A stretch of 64,000 nt of DNA, from NCBI GenBank assembly GCA_040285825.1, contig JAUPSS010000004.1:4409658-4473657 (forward strand), read 5' to 3'. Positions 61,736 to 64,000 of the stretch are shown in pieces. This DNA comes from Eukaryota sp. TZLM1-RC (taxonomy: Eukaryota; Metamonada: BaSk clade). Position numbers and translations under genes: made by a program. The notes under the pieces are model-generated. The model searched no databases, was not told where the DNA came from, and saw nothing but the letters and a program-made list of their open reading frames with translations. Every line of letters starts with the position of its first letter. Position 1 is the stretch's first letter.

Positions 61736-62881
61736 ACAACATCAAACACTTCAGCAACCATCTTAAAAATTGAAGAATTGGAATTTTCATTAATAATTAA
61801 TTTTTTTCAGCCATTACGTTCATTGATTTTATGGCATCCATTTGGATATAGGTTTCATCTAGAAGTATAATTTATTGAGATGATGAATAGAAGTAAATGT
61901 AGCATTAAAGTCGCATGAACCAGACAAAACGTGAATCAAGATAACCAAAAATCTGTATCCAACACCACTGAAGCAACTATTCTATATCCTCATAAATCCA
62001 ACTTTTTCCCAATTTGCGATTGAAACTACATCATGATTTAGGACAAATTTAATGTAGACTTTTAGACACCGAAATTGTACAATCAACAATTTTTGAACTA
62101 TTCTTAGGAACTATCAATTGTGAACTAGACTCATGACTCAGAAAGAGCTTCAGTTAAACTGAAAAGACTTTGTAACAACTGTTAATCATATTGAAAACTT
62201 CTAAAGACATCAACAGTAGCTGTAATGTGATCAATAAAAAGACCAAACTGAACCTTGAGATTTGTACTTTTGTTTTCGACATACACATGGACATAGATTA
62301 TCACCATCAGTGTTAATTCTCAATACACTTCAACAGTATGTGAACCCATTGATCGAAATCATAAGGTCAAATAATTCTAATACCAACAAAGTACCAAATA
62401 ACACACGGTAAGGCGTACATTTTTTCAGTTTTCAGAATGTGTGTACCATTGTGATGATAGCTAATTGATCTGCTGTTGATATGAAATGTACCTTTATTAT
62501 TTACTGCGTTTCTTGATTGTGTATCGTCATCGTGTTCTTGACAACAGACAGCGTTTGGCAGTAGTTTTGTAATTCAATGGTCACGAAATCAATAAAAATT
62601 TTATTGTGCTCAAATCGAACAACAAATTATCAGTGGCATGTATTCAAATTGGCAAACAGTCTTGTTTGTCTTCTAGAATACTCTTTCGTGCTGCTGTAAT
62701 TCTTGCTTCGTATTTCAAAATCATGTTTTATGTTAATGGGTGAAAAAGTGTTCTGGGGTACACTTCTCCAAAATATAATAACAAAGTTCAAGTGCCGTCA
62801 ATCAATGTACTGAATCTGTTTTAGTTTATAATTTGGTTTCTACAAGCTTGCTATCGTTAAAACTAACAATTGTGTATTAAA
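61736..62881. other. Intergenic, no supported gene
   Basis: AT-rich, stop-dense on all frames. It contains the 3' flank of the SERBP1-like gene at its right end. Confidence 0.5.
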
Positions 62882-63573
62882 CTATTCCCTTGGAGGAGAA
62901 CGACGTCCACCTCTTCCAAAACCTCTTCCGCGTCCACCTCTGCCACCACGGACACGTGGAGCTCTAAACCAATTGGTGAACTCCTCGGTCACATCAACGC
63001 CTTTGGCTTTTCCTTTTTTTGGAGAAACTTCCTCAACAGTATATTCATATTCTTCCTTGGGTTTGTGGATTACCTGGCCCATGTTGTAATCAGCATCAGC
63101 TTGTTGACGTCCTGTGACTTCGGTGGTAGATGTTTGCAATTCTGCAAAGTATTCTTCAAGAGTACGTTTTTGGACAGGTTGTTCGAGTTCCTGCTCCTCT
63201 TCAGGGTTAGGAGAAGCAACTGGTTCGGGAACAGCTTCAGGCGCAACATTTTCCTCGATCAGATCGGCATCAGTACCCACATTGTACTTGCCACCACCCT
63301 GTCTTTTGAGTTCATAAGATCTACCAGTACCTGAGTGGCGATCGAATGGTCTTTTTGGATCACGTTTTCCGGAACCCTTGGTGGGGGGAGCATTGGAGTG
63401 TTTTTTTGGACCCTTTGAGACAGCTCTGTCGTCTTTTGAGATATCGGTGGGATCAGCAGCTGAGATAAGGTCAGGGAGTGAGACAACAAACCAGGATCTG
63501 CGAAGACTTTTGGGCCGACCTTAGTTGGCCCCGACTCTTCCACGCTCAGAAGATCAAAAGGATTTGTAGACAT
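62882..63573 (-). CDS. SERBP1/HABP4/Stm1-type RGG-box RNA- and ribosome-binding protein
   Basis: Exons 63492-63573 and 62882-63459 give 219 residues. Start MSTNPFDLLSVEE matches the N-P-F-D/N-x-L motif at the head of Stm1/SERBP1 proteins. After the 32-nt intron the central domain reads RPFDRHSGTGRSYELKRQGG, the diagnostic HABP4/PAI-RBP1 block, then an acidic linker and RTLEEYFAEL. The C terminus is an RGG box (RGGRGGRGRGFGRGG). Family members bind the small ribosomal subunit and mRNA channel and preserve idle ribosomes under stress. The intron was placed because without it the central block is out of frame. No lesion, probably highly expressed. Confidence 0.92.
63460..63491 (-). other. Intron of the SERBP1-like gene (32 nt)
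   Basis: On the minus strand begins GTTTGT and ends CTCAG; contains CTGAC 16 nt before the end as a possible branch point. Removal joins ADP to AADPTDISKDD and brings the conserved domain into frame. Confidence 0.9.
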
Positions 63574-64000
63574 TGATATTAAGTTTGAGAGAAAGAAAAA
63601 CTTTTCAGATATGGTGTATCGGTTTTCTCCAAAAACATGTTGCGAACTATTGTATGGGATACTTGACATTTTCAACAGCTCTAAACCTAGCAATGATTGT
63701 TGATATACTCAACAGTTAGACACCAGCAGCTGACAGAATGATTCAACACATTTTTATAAGAAAACTAGATCTATTATCATTAATGACTCGGAATGTGTGT
63801 TTGCTTGGTCATGTAATGATCGTGATTACTAACTCAACTTTACTTACCGAAGTATTATATCACCATTTCTGTAATACAAATTTCTACATCCATTCCTCTC
63901 GTTGCTCGATGGTGCTTTACATTCTTTGTTATTTTGCATTTGTAACCATACATTTGGATAGTGAATTTTTGCTTCCATTGCTTCTCAGCCTTTCCTTTCA
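63574..64000. other. Upstream region of the SERBP1-like gene
   Basis: No other gene seen to the window end; promoter presumably here. No motif shared with 2088-2125. Confidence 0.4.

Overview
This is a eukaryotic (protist-like) nuclear window, AT-rich and heavily invaded by transposons. Four host introns can be placed from the protein reading frames. They are only 28-35 nt long, begin GTTTGT (three) or GTATGT (one) and end in AG. The lineage is uncertain. Ultrashort GT-AG introns, a pantetheinase-like gene, a plant-style extracellular LRR protein and a chromovirus-rich repeat fraction suggest a free-living or parasitic protist (amoebozoan-like is one option), not an animal, plant or typical fungus.

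Host genes: an MFS-type transporter 3' part (3-629, +); a vanin/biotinidase-type amidohydrolase (828-2087, -); an intact half-size ABC transporter (22313-24205, +, two introns) and its decayed inverted paralogue (25597-27473, -); proteasome subunit Rpn2/PSMD1 (36727-39644, +, one intron); a TRIC-like cation channel (42497-43159, -); a secreted LRR protein (52459-53181, +); and a SERBP1/Stm1-type RGG protein (62882-63573, -, one intron).

Mobile layer: three Ty3/gypsy chromoviruses with recognisable LTRs and 4-bp target duplications lie at 4177-10988 (-), 11939-19937 (+) and 27984-34199 (-). A fourth is a 5'-truncated remnant at 45944-47489. Two 1.1-kb GAG-only non-autonomous LTR elements (4750-5840 and 16282-17384) are nested inside the first two. 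Many fragments of a restriction-like-endonuclease non-LTR retrotransposon occur (24.3-25.5, 27.6-28.0, 34.2-35.8, 43.2-46.0 and 57.2-61.7 kb). A complete MULE DNA transposon has terminal inverted repeats and a 9-bp target duplication (39884-41945).

The most unusual content is two independent relics of Fanzor, the eukaryotic TnpB/OMEGA RNA-guided nuclease family. Fanzor A (minus strand) was split by the 4177-10988 retrotransposon; excising that element and one TSD copy restores its frame across the junction. Directly upstream and co-linear with it, interrupted only by the 11939-19937 element, is a decayed ORF with a Ulp1-like cysteine protease and a complete B-family DNA polymerase 3'-5' exonuclease module, but no palm. 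The exonuclease and Fanzor reading frames are the same once that retrotransposon is removed, so this may be the wreck of a Ulp1-exonuclease-Fanzor composite gene or mobile element. Fanzor B (53325-55237, -) is a separate, more complete gene broken by one frameshift and one stop.

A further AT-rich island (about 47.5-52.1 kb) holds a truncated viral/phage-style SF2 helicase among unrecognised ORFs and looks like a decayed viral or plasmid insertion.
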